A stretch of DNA of 64,000 bases. It comes from Nocardia thailandica NBRC 100428. Lineage in GTDB: Bacteria > Actinomycetota > Actinomycetes > Mycobacteriales > Mycobacteriaceae. Both the position numbers and the translations under genes were made by a program. Below are positions 1 to 8,435 of this stretch, in pieces; the stretch's first letter is position 1; every line of letters begins with the position of its first letter. The notes under the pieces are model-generated. The model was given only the letters and a program-made list of their open reading frames with translations. It had not been told where the DNA came from and did not search any database. The stretch covers positions 1 to 64,000 of the forward strand of contig NZ_BAGK01000212.1 in assembly GCF_000308795.1 (NCBI RefSeq), given 5' to 3'.

Positions 1-76
1 CCCGATCCCGGGCTTCTTCTCTTGTCGAGAAGGGGTTGTTGGGGTGGGGAGGCTCTCTGTGGATAGTTTCATAGAG
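1..76 (+). other. 23S-5S rRNA spacer (partial rrn operon)
   Basis: This stretch directly precedes the 5S rRNA and holds no reading frame. It contains a short hairpin (CTTCTC...GAGAAG at about 13-29) of the kind seen in rRNA processing stems. I cannot recognise the 23S 3' end itself, so the window probably opens within the 23S-5S spacer. The strand is inferred from the 5S gene. Confidence 0.6.
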
Positions 77-193
77 TTACGGCGGTTATAGCGGTGGGGA
101 AACGCCCGGTCCCATTCCGAACCCGGAAGCTAAGGCCACCTGCGCCGATGGTACTGCACTCGACAGGGTGTGGGAGAGTAGGACACCGCCGGA
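77..193 (+). rRNA. rrf: 5S ribosomal RNA
   Basis: The sequence begins TTACGGCGG and carries the near-universal internal block CCCATTCCGAACCCGGAAG. It ends with GGACACCGCC, which pairs back with the GGCGGT at the 5' end to close the terminal helix. Length is about 117 nt, normal for actinobacterial 5S. It is the last gene of an rrn operon whose 16S and 23S lie to the left of the window. The exact 5' and 3' ends are uncertain by 1-3 nt. Confidence 0.93.
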
Positions 194-204
194 ACATTCT
201 TCCC

Positions 205-234
205 GAAGGCCCCCAGCATCAGCTGGGGGCCTTC
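205..234 (+). terminator. rrn operon terminator hairpin
   Basis: A 13-bp perfect inverted repeat (205-217 with 222-234) encloses an ATCA loop and begins 11 nt after the 5S rRNA. It is followed by CGACGTTTCT, a weak T-rich tail. The position and strength fit the rrn terminator. Confidence 0.85.
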
Positions 235-411
235 GACGTTTCTCCACCACGTCCACTGTGCGTTCCGCCGGCCGCGCGGCCGTCCTCGCACCCCCTCTGA
301 AGTGCATGTTTTTCACAAACCGTCCCAGGGCGGCGATCCGTCCCGCATCATGGTCCGCGTCAGGCTCTGCCTGCTCGGTCGGGGATCGGCAGGCTTCCGC
401 GAGGAGGTTCG

Positions 412-1059
412 ATGAACAGGCGTTTCCTCGTCCGGGCACTGCTGCCGGCGGTCACCACCGCGGCACTGTGCCTGGTCACGGCACCCGCGTACGCGGACGT
501 ACCGGAGCTGGGATCGGTGGGGATCCCGCCGGTGTCCACCGCGGGCGTCCCGAACGAGATACTGCGGGCGGCGAAGTCGGTGGCGGAACTGGCCGGGATC
601 GAGCTGCCCGACACCTACGGGCCGCGCACCGCGATCGTCGTGCTCGGCTTCGGCCTGCTGCCCGACGGGTCGATGCGCGCCGAACTCGGCCAGCGCCTGC
701 ACGCCGGCCTGGTCCAGGCCATGATGTCGCCCGCCTCGCCGGTCATCGTCACCGGTGGCAACCCCCGCAACGGCGTCACCGAGGCGCAGGCCATGGCCGA
801 CTGGCTGGCACTGCGCGGGATCGCCCGTGACCGCATCCACACCGAGACGCAGGCCGGGTCCACGGTGCAGAACGCGCTGTTCAGCGCGGAACTCATGCGC
901 GCCCTCGACATCAAGAACGCCGTGCTGATCACCTCCGCCGACCACATGCGCCGCGCCCTGGACAACTTCCTGGCCGCGGGCGTGCCCGTGGTGGCGACCA
1001 TGACGCCGGACGTCGCCCCGCTGTGGGTGAAGCCCTTCGGCGCCGGGGCGGGCGGCTAG
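412..1059 (+). CDS. Secreted YdcF/SanA-like (DUF218) protein
   Basis: The 215-aa protein starts with a Sec-type signal peptide (residues 1 to about 28, MNRRF then a hydrophobic stretch ending APAYA). The mature part has the DUF218/YdcF pattern: AIVVLGFGLLPDG, then VIVTGGNP, then ETQAGSTVQNA and ITSADHMRRA. DUF218 proteins are thought to act in envelope or vancomycin-related cell-wall functions, but the reaction is not established. The start is set by GAGGAGG about 6 nt upstream of the ATG. It stands alone, downstream of the rrn terminator and convergent with the desaturase. The fold call is good; the biochemical role is unknown. Confidence 0.8.
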   Translation: MNRRFLVRALLPAVTTAALCLVTAPAYADVPELGSVGIPPVSTAGVPNEILRAAKSVAELAGIELPDTYGPRTAIVVLGFGLLPDGSMRAELGQRLHAGLVQAMMSPASPVIVTGGNPRNGVTEAQAMADWLALRGIARDRIHTETQAGSTVQNALFSAELMRALDIKNAVLITSADHMRRALDNFLAAGVPVVATMTPDVAPLWVKPFGAGAGG

Positions 1060-2048
1060 ACCGGCTGCTGCTCCCGGCGTCGCGCCTCGCGGGCGAGCGC
1101 GCGGTCGCGCTGCTCCTCGAACCGGACGACATCGGCGCGCAGGCGGTCGAGGAAGGCGGCGAGCCGTTCCCGGCTGCGTTCGCCCCTCGGCCCGAGATCG
1201 GTGCGCTCGAAGACGTTCCACTTCCGCAGCACCGGGAGCAGCACCTCCTCCAGGTGCTGGCGCAGGTCGTAGATGCCGTGCTTGGCCATCAGGACCCCGT
1301 TGCGACGCCAGCCCGGCATGCCCGCGCCGGGCATCTGGAACCCGGTGACGATGGTCGTGATCGCCTCCAGCGTCTGATCGGGGGCGAGGTCGAGGGCGGC
1401 GGCGCAGAGGTTGCGGTAGAAGATCATGTGCAGGTTCTCGTCGGCGGCGATGCGGGCCAGCATGCGGTCGGCGACGGGGTCGTCGCAGGCGCGGCCCGTG
1501 TTGCGGTGGCTGACCCGGGTCGCGAGCTCCTGGAAGGTCACGTAGGCCACCGAGTAGAGGAGGCCGGCGTCGGCCGCGAGCCGCGCGTCGGGGCCCGCCT
1601 TCGCGTCCACCACGGCCATCGCCGAGTAGCCGGTGGCCATATGGGCCATGCGGGCCTGCTCGAGGGCGACCGGGTCGACGCCGCGGGTGACGACCAGGTA
1701 GTCACGCATCACGATGCCGTGGCGGTTCTCCTCGGCGGTCCAGCGGCCGACCCAGGTGCCCCAGGCCCCGTCCTGGGAGAAGTTCTCGGCGATCTCCCGG
1801 TGGTAGGACGGCAGGTTGTCCTCGGTCAGCAGGTTGGTGATCATGGCCGCCGCGGCGACCTCGCTCAGCGCCGATTGCGCCGGGTCCCAGTCGGTTCCGC
1901 CCAGCGCGGCGAAGTCGCGTCCCCGGTCCCACGGCACGTAGTCGTGCGGGTGCCACTCCTTGGCCATCGCCAGGTGCCGGTCGACATTGTCGGCCGCGAC
2001 CGGCTCCAATTCCAGCAGCAACTCCAGTTGGGTCAGATTCCGGGCCAC
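1056..2048 (-). CDS. Acyl-[ACP] desaturase, DesA1/DesA2-like
   Basis: A 330-aa soluble di-iron acyl-ACP desaturase (ferritin-like fold) that would place a cis double bond in an ACP-bound acyl chain using O2 and ferredoxin. Two iron-binding EXXH motifs are present (EENRH at 106-110, DENLH at 203-207), with TEDNLPSYH at 75-83 and SHRNTG at 180-184, all matching mycobacterial DesA1/DesA2. I prefer the GTG at 2048: an AGGAAAGG precedes it and the protein then starts like DesA1 (ARNLTQLELLLELEP). A longer upstream extension to 2291 does not look like the family. It overlaps the YdcF-like gene end by 4 nt (convergent) and is divergent from the ketoacyl synthase, suggesting shared control of acyl-chain remodelling. 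Confidence 0.9.
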   Translation of the reverse strand: MARNLTQLELLLELEPVAADNVDRHLAMAKEWHPHDYVPWDRGRDFAALGGTDWDPAQSALSEVAAAAMITNLLTEDNLPSYHREIAENFSQDGAWGTWVGRWTAEENRHGIVMRDYLVVTRGVDPVALEQARMAHMATGYSAMAVVDAKAGPDARLAADAGLLYSVAYVTFQELATRVSHRNTGRACDDPVADRMLARIAADENLHMIFYRNLCAAALDLAPDQTLEAITTIVTGFQMPGAGMPGWRRNGVLMAKHGIYDLRQHLEEVLLPVLRKWNVFERTDLGPRGERSRERLAAFLDRLRADVVRFEEQRDRALAREARRREQQPV

Positions 2049-2323
2049 GGCCTTTGCCTTTCCTCGGGTGAAAAGCGGGACGGTGCAGTTGTACTCGGGG
2101 CTGGTATTCCGCGCCCGATCCGGTAGTGTTGCCCGACGTTCGTCGAGCACGGGTCGATGGCGACCCAGCCGACAATAGACCTGCCCGTCCACGCCACCGA
2201 ACGACACGGTGCGGAGGCGACCGTTTCTGATTTTCGGCGCGTCGCGCGCGGGTGTGGACACGCTCCATCGGTTCAGCCAGTTCAGCTCCACCTGTTTCTT
2301 TTTCGAAGAGAGAGTGAGCGAAT

Positions 2324-3544
2324 ATGCGGGACATCGTGGTCACAAGCTTGGCGGCGACCACATCCATTGCGCCGGACGTGGACTCGACCTGGAAGGGACT
2401 GCTCAACGGCGAGAGCGGCATCGACGTCCTCGACGATCCGTTCATCACCGAGTTCGACCTGCCGGTGCGGATCGGTGGGCACCTGAAGGTCTCGCCCGCG
2501 ATGTCGCTGACGCGGGAGGAGGCGCGCAGGCTGTCCTACGTCGAGCAGATGGCGGTCGTGCTCGCCCGCGAGGTGTGGCGCAACGCGGGCAGCCCGGAGG
2601 TCGACGGCGACCGGCTCGGCGTCTCGCTCGGCACGGGTCTGGGCGGTGCCGAGTCGCTGATCTACGCCCGCGACCGGCTCACCACGGCCGGCTACCGCAA
2701 GGTCTCGCCGCTGACCGTGCAGGCCATGATGCCGAACGGCCCCGCCGCCTGCGTCGGCCTGGAACTCGGTGCGCGGGCCGGTGTCTCGACCCCGGTGTCG
2801 GCCTGCTCGTCCGGCTCGGAGGCGATCGCCAACGCCTGGCGGATGCTGGTGATGGGCGACGCCGACATGGTGGTCACGGGCGGGGTCGAGGGCTCGATCC
2901 AGGCGGTGCCGATCGCCGCGTTCACCCAGATGCGCGCCATGAGCACCCGCAACGACGACCCGAAGGGCGCCTCGCGCCCCTTCGACGCCGACCGTGACGG
3001 GTTCGTCTTCGGCGAGGCGGGCGCGATGATGGTGCTCGAGACCGAGGAACACGCCCGCGCGCGCGGCGCCACGGTGCACGCCCGCCTGCTCGGCGCGGGC
3101 GTGACCTCCGACGGATTCCACCTGGTCGCCCCGGATCCCGAGGGCACCGGCGCGGCCCGGGCCATGACCCGCGCGCTCGAGACCGGCGGCATCACCCGCG
3201 CCGACGTCACCCACATCAACGCCCACGCCACCGCGACGCCCATCGGCGACCTGGCCGAGGCCGCGGCCATCACCAAGGCGGTCGGCACCCACCCGTCGGT
3301 GTACGCGCCGAAGTCGGCGCTGGGGCACTCCATCGGCGCGGTCGGCGCGCTCGAGGCGGTGCTGACCGTGCTCAGCATCCGCGACAGCGTCGTTCCGCCC
3401 ACCCTGAACCTGGAGAACCAGGACCCGGCGATCGCGCTCGACGTGGTCGCGGGCCAGGCGCGCGCGGGCGCCATCGATTACGCGATCAACAACTCGTTCG
3501 GTTTCGGCGGGCACAACGTCGCGCTGGCCTTCGGGCGCGAATGA
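2324..3544 (+). CDS. Beta-ketoacyl-ACP synthase, KasA/FabF-like
   Basis: A 406-aa condensing enzyme of the KAS II type, which extends an acyl chain by decarboxylative condensation with malonyl-ACP. The Cys-His-His triad is intact: C161 in VSACSSGS, H301 in NAHATATPIGD and H335 in KSALGHSIGAVGA, with the structural K330. The C-terminal NNSFGFGGHN loop is typical. The start ATG follows a GAGAGAGTGAG purine run. The FAAL starts 28 nt downstream on the same strand, so the two are very probably cotranscribed. No ACP gene lies beside it, so it must use an ACP encoded elsewhere. It may be a KasA/KasB-type elongation enzyme or a dedicated enzyme for one lipid. Confidence 0.88.
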   Translation: MRDIVVTSLAATTSIAPDVDSTWKGLLNGESGIDVLDDPFITEFDLPVRIGGHLKVSPAMSLTREEARRLSYVEQMAVVLAREVWRNAGSPEVDGDRLGVSLGTGLGGAESLIYARDRLTTAGYRKVSPLTVQAMMPNGPAACVGLELGARAGVSTPVSACSSGSEAIANAWRMLVMGDADMVVTGGVEGSIQAVPIAAFTQMRAMSTRNDDPKGASRPFDADRDGFVFGEAGAMMVLETEEHARARGATVHARLLGAGVTSDGFHLVAPDPEGTGAARAMTRALETGGITRADVTHINAHATATPIGDLAEAAAITKAVGTHPSVYAPKSALGHSIGAVGALEAVLTVLSIRDSVVPPTLNLENQDPAIALDVVAGQARAGAIDYAINNSFGFGGHNVALAFGRE

Positions 3545-3572
3545 CCCTCCGGCGCATGGCAAAGGATTGGGA

Positions 3573-5441
3573 ATGATCGGCGAGATCTTCGACGAATACA
3601 TCGATGAGTCGGGCGCCATCCGGATTCGCGGCGACCAGACGCTGATCGACTTCGTCGACAAACACAGCGAGGCCAACGGCGACGAACTGGCCTACCGCTT
3701 CATCGACTACTCCAGGGAGCGGGAGGGCGAGTACCACGAGCTGACGTGGCGGGCCTTCGGCACCCGGCTGCGCGCGGTCGCGGCCCGGTTGCAGCAGGTC
3801 ACCGCGCAGGGCGACCGGGTGGCGATCCTGGCACCGCAGGGCCTGGACTACGTCGTCGCCCTGTTCGCCGCGGTGTACGCGGGCAACGTGGCGGTACCGC
3901 TGTTCGACCCGGACGAGCAGGGGCACAGCGACCGGCTGCGGGCGGTCCTCGGCGACTGTTCACCCGCCGCGGTGCTCACGGTCGGCTCGGCCGCGCCCGG
4001 CGTGCGCAGCTTCTTCCGCGAGTTGCCCGCCGCCCGCCGGCCCCGGATCATCGCGGTCGAGGCGATCCCGGACAGCGTCGGCGCGAGCTGGACCCGGCCC
4101 TCGATCAACATCGACAGCGTCGCCTACCTGCAGTACACGTCGGGCTCGACCCGGGTGCCCGCGGGCGTGGAGATCACCCACCGCGCGGTCGGCACCAACC
4201 TGCTGCAGATGATCGACGCGATCGGGATCACGGAGAACGCGCGCGGGGTCACCTGGCTGCCGCTGTTCCACGACATGGGTCTGCTCACGGTGATCCTGCC
4301 GACCATCGGCGGCAAGTTCATCACCATCATGTCGCCGAGCGCCTTCGTGCGCAGGCCCTACCGGTGGATCAAGGAGCTGGCCGCGCAGTCCGACGGCGCC
4401 GAGATCTACTCGGCGGCGCCGAATTTCGCGTTCGAGCACGCGGCGACCCGCGGCCTGCCCAAGGACGGCGAGTACCTGGACCTGTCGAACGTGATCGGCC
4501 TGATCAACGGCAGCGAGCCGGTGTCGGTGACCTCGATGCGCAAGTTCAACGAGGCGTTCGCGCCGTTCGGGCTGTCCAAGACCGCGATCAAGCCCTGCTA
4601 CGGCATGGCCGAGGCGACGCTGTTCGTGTCGGCGACCCGGCGCGAGGACGAGGCGAGGGTGGTGCACGTCGACCGGGCCGAGCTCAACGCCGGGCGGATG
4701 ATCGAGGTCGACGAGGACGCGCCCGGCGCGGTGGCGCAGGTGTCGTGCGGCTACGTCGCGCGGTCGCAGTGGGCGGTGATCGTCGACCCGGCGACGGGAT
4801 TCGAGCGCCGCGACGGCGAGGTCGGCGAGATCTGGCTGCACGGCGACAACATGGGCATCGGCTACTGGGGCAGGCCGGACGAGACCACGGAGGTGTTCGC
4901 CAACCGCCTGCGCGGGCGCAACCCGGCGGGCAGCCGCGCCGAGGGCACCCCGGCGCACGCGAAGTGGATGCGCACCGGTGACTTCGGCGCCTACCACGAC
5001 GGCGAGCTGTTCATCACCGGCCGGGTCAAGGACCTGGTCATCGTCGACGGCCGCAACCACTACCCCCAGGACCTGGAATACACCGCGCAGGAGGCGAGTT
5101 CGGCACTGCGGCCGGGTTTCGTCGCGGCGTTCTCCGTGCCCGGGGACGAGCTGCCCGCCGGGACCGGCGCGGGCGGGTCGGGGGAGCAGCTGGTCATCGT
5201 GGCCGAACGCGGCACCGGCGCGGCCAAACTCGAGCCGGGGCCGATCGCCGAGGCGGTCCGGGCCGCGGTCGCCCAGCGGCACGGGGTGACCGTGCGTGAC
5301 CTGCTGCTGGTGCCCGCGGGGTCGATCCCGCGCACGTCCAGCGGGAAGATCGCGCGGCGGGCGTGCAAGGCCGCCTACGTCACCGGGACGCTGCGCGGCG
5401 GACACCGCCAGCAGGAGTTCCCCGACCTCGTACACGACTGA
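3573..5441 (+). CDS. Long-chain fatty acyl-AMP ligase (FAAL), FadD32-like
   Basis: The 622-aa protein adenylates a fatty acid and would pass the acyl-AMP to an acyl-carrier domain rather than to CoA. The ATP-binding loop YTSGSTRVPAG starts near residue 188, followed by the FAAL-like WLPLFHDMGL. The C-terminal subdomain has GRVKDLVIVDGRNHYPQD and the catalytic-lysine region PRTSSGKIARRACK. Along its whole length it resembles mycobacterial FadD32, including the opening KLAYRF/DELAYRF region and the YLQYTSGSTR block. The ATG at 3573 has AAAGGA 6 nt upstream; an upstream in-frame TTG at 3567 is less likely. It follows the ketoacyl synthase by 28 nt. There is no adjacent PKS, so its acceptor lies elsewhere; it may be a FadD32 paralogue. 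Confidence 0.9.
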   Translation: MIGEIFDEYIDESGAIRIRGDQTLIDFVDKHSEANGDELAYRFIDYSREREGEYHELTWRAFGTRLRAVAARLQQVTAQGDRVAILAPQGLDYVVALFAAVYAGNVAVPLFDPDEQGHSDRLRAVLGDCSPAAVLTVGSAAPGVRSFFRELPAARRPRIIAVEAIPDSVGASWTRPSINIDSVAYLQYTSGSTRVPAGVEITHRAVGTNLLQMIDAIGITENARGVTWLPLFHDMGLLTVILPTIGGKFITIMSPSAFVRRPYRWIKELAAQSDGAEIYSAAPNFAFEHAATRGLPKDGEYLDLSNVIGLINGSEPVSVTSMRKFNEAFAPFGLSKTAIKPCYGMAEATLFVSATRREDEARVVHVDRAELNAGRMIEVDEDAPGAVAQVSCGYVARSQWAVIVDPATGFERRDGEVGEIWLHGDNMGIGYWGRPDETTEVFANRLRGRNPAGSRAEGTPAHAKWMRTGDFGAYHDGELFITGRVKDLVIVDGRNHYPQDLEYTAQEASSALRPGFVAAFSVPGDELPAGTGAGGSGEQLVIVAERGTGAAKLEPGPIAEAVRAAVAQRHGVTVRDLLLVPAGSIPRTSSGKIARRACKAAYVTGTLRGGHRQQEFPDLVHD

Positions 5442-5446
5442 GCCGG

Positions 5447-5476
5447 GACGGGACGGCCGGCGCCGGCCGTCCCGTC
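5447..5476. terminator. Bidirectional hairpin between FAAL and LCP genes
   Basis: A perfect 30-nt palindrome (15-bp arms, 5447-5461 and 5462-5476) fills the gap between two convergent genes and reaches into the LCP stop codon. It would form a GC-only hairpin in either transcript. Confidence 0.75.
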
Positions 5477-6971
5477 AGTTCACGCAGGGGACCGTGTCGC
5501 CGATGCGGGATGCCACCGGCCTGCCCGCGTCGGGCAGCGGCAGCCCGCTGCTGCCGGGCACGGCCGTGGTGGTCGTGGTCGTGGTGGTCGACGTGCCGGT
5601 GGCCGAGAGGCCCTCGGGCACGGTGAAATCGGCGGCCAGCGTGATCCGGACGGTCCCGGCGGCGACCTCGCCGGTGCGGTCGGCCGCGGTCGGCAGGCCG
5701 CCGAAGGTCTCGGCGACCCGGGCGGCGTCGGCGGCGGCCCCGGTGCCGTAGGTGACCGAGGAGGTGCCGTCGCCGCCGGTGCGGTTGCCGACGGTGCTCA
5801 CCCGGTAGCCACGGTCGCGCAGGGTCTCTGCGAGGCTGCCCGCCAGGCCGGTGACGGTGCCCGCGTTGTAGATCTCGAGATCGGCGGCGGGCGGGGGCGC
5901 CTGCGTGGTCGTCGTGGCGGCCTGGACGCCGAAGGCGGCGCGCACCTCGCGCTTGATGGCAGCCGGATCGACGATGTTGACGTCCTGTCCGTCGACGACG
6001 TCGTAGCGGACGACCGGCAGCGTGCGGAACTCGACCGGGATCGACCCGGCCCTGCCCATGTCGCGCGCGAAATCGGTGAGGTTCCAGCCCTCCGACAGCA
6101 CCACGTCGCGGTGCGCCACGTCCATGAGCGCGCCCAGCTTGCCGAGGTCGGTCAGCGTGCCGGAGTCCTTGAGCTGCTTGGCCACCGAGCTCAGGAATGC
6201 CTGCTGACGGTGCGTCCGGTCCAGGTCGCCGTTCTCCAGGCCGTGCCGCTGACGGACGAAGGCCAGCGCCTGGGAACCGTCGAGGTGCTGGCGGCCCGCG
6301 GGGAACACCGCGCCGGAGAACTCGCTGTCGTCGACGGCGTGGTTGAGGCACACGTCGACCCCGCCGAGGGCGGAGGCCAGATCGTAGAAGCCCGCCAGGG
6401 AGATCTCGGCGAACCGGTCGATCGGCACGCCGACCAGGGTGCGCACGGTGGACACGATCGAGGCGCGGCCCGCCTCGCGGCTCTGCCGCTCGAGGCTGAC
6501 CTGATCGGTCACGCCGGAGGCGATGAGCTTGTTCTGCACCGCGGCCTTCTTCAGCCCGTACGCCTCCTTGATCTTGGCGTGGGTGTAGCCGGGGATGCCC
6601 GAGACCGCGACGTAGTCGTCGCGGGGGATGGAGAACGCGACGATCTTGCTCAGGTCGGCCGGGATGTGGAGCAGGATGAGCGAATTGGCGTTGTAGCCGC
6701 CCTCGGTGCCGTCCCCGGCGTGCAGCTGGTCGAGCACGGCCTTGGGCAGGTCGCGCCCGTCGAGGTCCTTGCGGGTGTCCAGGCCGATCAGCAGGATGTT
6801 CAGGTCGCCGCCGAGCGAGCGGGGCGCGTCGTCGCCGAGCGCGTCCGAGTGCAGGAAGCCCGCGTCGAAATTCTGTTTGGCCGACCAGGCCAGGCCGGTC
6901 CCGGTGAGCACCGCCAGCGCGGTGGCCGCGATCAGCGCGCGGCCGAACGCCGTCGCGATGCGCCGGCTCAT
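5475..6971 (-). CDS. LytR-CpsA-Psr (LCP) family ligase with LytR_C domain
   Basis: A 498-aa protein with one N-terminal membrane anchor (residues about 10-30), an outer-face LCP domain (about 55-210) and a C-terminal LytR_C domain (about 330-420). LCP signature elements are NILLIGLDTRKD, NANSLILLHI and VAFSIPRDDYV, whose arginine and aspartates bind the pyrophosphate of polyprenyl-linked substrates. The family transfers glycopolymers (arabinogalactan in mycolic-acid bacteria) to peptidoglycan. The tail has a run of eight threonines before AVPGSSG. Its ATG overlaps the L,D-transpeptidase stop by 4 nt (ATGA), with GGAGGGG just upstream, so the two cell-wall genes are translationally coupled. 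Confidence 0.9.
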   Translation of the reverse strand: MSRRIATAFGRALIAATALAVLTGTGLAWSAKQNFDAGFLHSDALGDDAPRSLGGDLNILLIGLDTRKDLDGRDLPKAVLDQLHAGDGTEGGYNANSLILLHIPADLSKIVAFSIPRDDYVAVSGIPGYTHAKIKEAYGLKKAAVQNKLIASGVTDQVSLERQSREAGRASIVSTVRTLVGVPIDRFAEISLAGFYDLASALGGVDVCLNHAVDDSEFSGAVFPAGRQHLDGSQALAFVRQRHGLENGDLDRTHRQQAFLSSVAKQLKDSGTLTDLGKLGALMDVAHRDVVLSEGWNLTDFARDMGRAGSIPVEFRTLPVVRYDVVDGQDVNIVDPAAIKREVRAAFGVQAATTTTQAPPPAADLEIYNAGTVTGLAGSLAETLRDRGYRVSTVGNRTGGDGTSSVTYGTGAAADAARVAETFGGLPTAADRTGEVAAGTVRITLAADFTVPEGLSATGTSTTTTTTTTAVPGSSGLPLPDAGRPVASRIGDTVPCVN

Positions 6972-8185
6972 CGCAGCGCGCTCCCCTCCTGCCACGCCGA
7001 CCACGGTACGCTCCAGTCGCCGTTCTGCCACACTTCCAGCGGCGACCCGCCGGTGTTGCGCACCTCGACGACGTCACCGGGATTGGCGAAATCGTAGAAC
7101 CAGCGCGCGTTCTCGCCCGAGAGGTTCAGGCAGCCGTGCGAGACGTCGGTGTTGCCCTGCGCCCACACGGTCGCCTCGTTCTGGTGCAGGTACACGCCGT
7201 CCGTGCTGATCCGGGTCGCCCAGTTGATCTCCTCCTTGTAGCCGAGCTTGGAGTTGACCGGCAGGCCGTAGGTGGAGGAGTCCATGATCACCGGGTTGGC
7301 CTTGTCCATGACCGTGTACACGCCCGGCTGGGTCCAGAAGCTGATCGACTTGCCGGCGATCACCTGGGTGCCGCCCATGCCCATCGAGGTGGGCATGGTG
7401 CGGATCAGGGTGCCGTTCTCGAACACCTGGACCTGCTTGGTCTCGTCGTCGGCGATGCTGACGTGCGACGGGCCGATGGTGAAGGCCGCGCTCGCGTCCT
7501 CCTGGCCGTAGAGGCCGTTGCCCAGGTCGGCGCCGTAGATGTCGGCGGCGACGCGGACCTTGGTGCCGGGGGCGTAGTACTTCTCCGGCCGCCAGTGTGC
7601 GGTGCGGGCGTCCACCCAGTACCAGGAGCCGGTCACCGGCGGGTCGGTGGTGACCCGCAGCCGCTTCTCGGCGGCGGCCCGGTCGGGGATGTTCTCGTCG
7701 AAGTGCGCGGCGATGACGGTACCGACGCCGTAGGTGCCCTTCTCGGTGAGCGCGGCGCCGCCCGTGGCGGAGAGGGTCAGCCGGGTCTGGTTGCCCGGCT
7801 TGATCGTGCTGAAGGTCGAGGTGACCGGTCCGCTGCGGCCGGTGACGGTCAGGCCCTCGGCGGTGACGGTGTAGGTGCGGTTGTAGCCGAGGGGCTCGGA
7901 CGGCTTCCAGGCGGTGTGGTCCGGGGTGAAGACGCCCTCGACGGAGCGGCCCTCCTCGTTGGTCATGGTCACCGTGGTCAGCTCGCCGTCGGCGGCCGCG
8001 ACCTGGACGGGCGCCAGCGGATCGACCTCGGTCGCGCCCGCGCCGGGCGAGACGGTGATGGCCGGGGCAGGCGCGGCGGCGGGGCCGCCCGCGCCGGGTT
8101 CGGGGTCGGCCGAGCAAGCGGCGACCAGCGCGACGAGCAGTGCGGCGGCTCCGAGGCGGAGCCTGCGGGCGGGCCCTGCGGACAT
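6968..8185 (-). CDS. L,D-transpeptidase lipoprotein, LdtMt2-like
   Basis: The 405-aa protein is a lipoprotein (lipobox LVAAC, lipidated C24). It has two Ig-like domains (about 45-250) and a C-terminal YkuD catalytic domain. The catalytic motif SHGCLNLSGENA is present, with H350 and nucleophile C352. The order Ig-Ig-YkuD and the length match mycobacterial LdtMt2-type enzymes, which form 3-3 peptidoglycan cross-links and are targets of carbapenems. It is the first gene of a two-gene operon with the LCP protein and is divergent from the carboxylic acid reductase. The start ATG at 8185 has AGGAGT upstream in the minus strand. Confidence 0.93.
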   Translation of the reverse strand: MSAGPARRLRLGAAALLVALVAACSADPEPGAGGPAAAPAPAITVSPGAGATEVDPLAPVQVAAADGELTTVTMTNEEGRSVEGVFTPDHTAWKPSEPLGYNRTYTVTAEGLTVTGRSGPVTSTFSTIKPGNQTRLTLSATGGAALTEKGTYGVGTVIAAHFDENIPDRAAAEKRLRVTTDPPVTGSWYWVDARTAHWRPEKYYAPGTKVRVAADIYGADLGNGLYGQEDASAAFTIGPSHVSIADDETKQVQVFENGTLIRTMPTSMGMGGTQVIAGKSISFWTQPGVYTVMDKANPVIMDSSTYGLPVNSKLGYKEEINWATRISTDGVYLHQNEATVWAQGNTDVSHGCLNLSGENARWFYDFANPGDVVEVRNTGGSPLEVWQNGDWSVPWSAWQEGSALR

Positions 8186-8435
8186 GACGTACTCCTGTGT
8201 GGCTGTGCGTGCCCCCAGTGAACGGTGAAGCGGCGGCGCCCCCGTGCCGCGCGCACAAGTTTACCGGGGTTCGCCAGCGGGAACGGGGTCACGGGCGGTC
8301 CGGCTCGGCCGACTCCCCGGCGCGGACGCCGCTGACCGGCGACAATGGAGCGGCAAGGTGAGCAAGGGAACGCCGGAGCTGTGAACCGGCACCGCCGGGA
8401 AACCGGGGCTCCGCGCTCCGTGAGGGAAGGAAGAC

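Noticed and set aside
8340..8435. Possible riboswitch in the leader of the carboxylic acid reductase gene
   Set aside because: GCCGGAG and GAAACCGG words recall riboswitch elements, but no known class could be folded convincingly.
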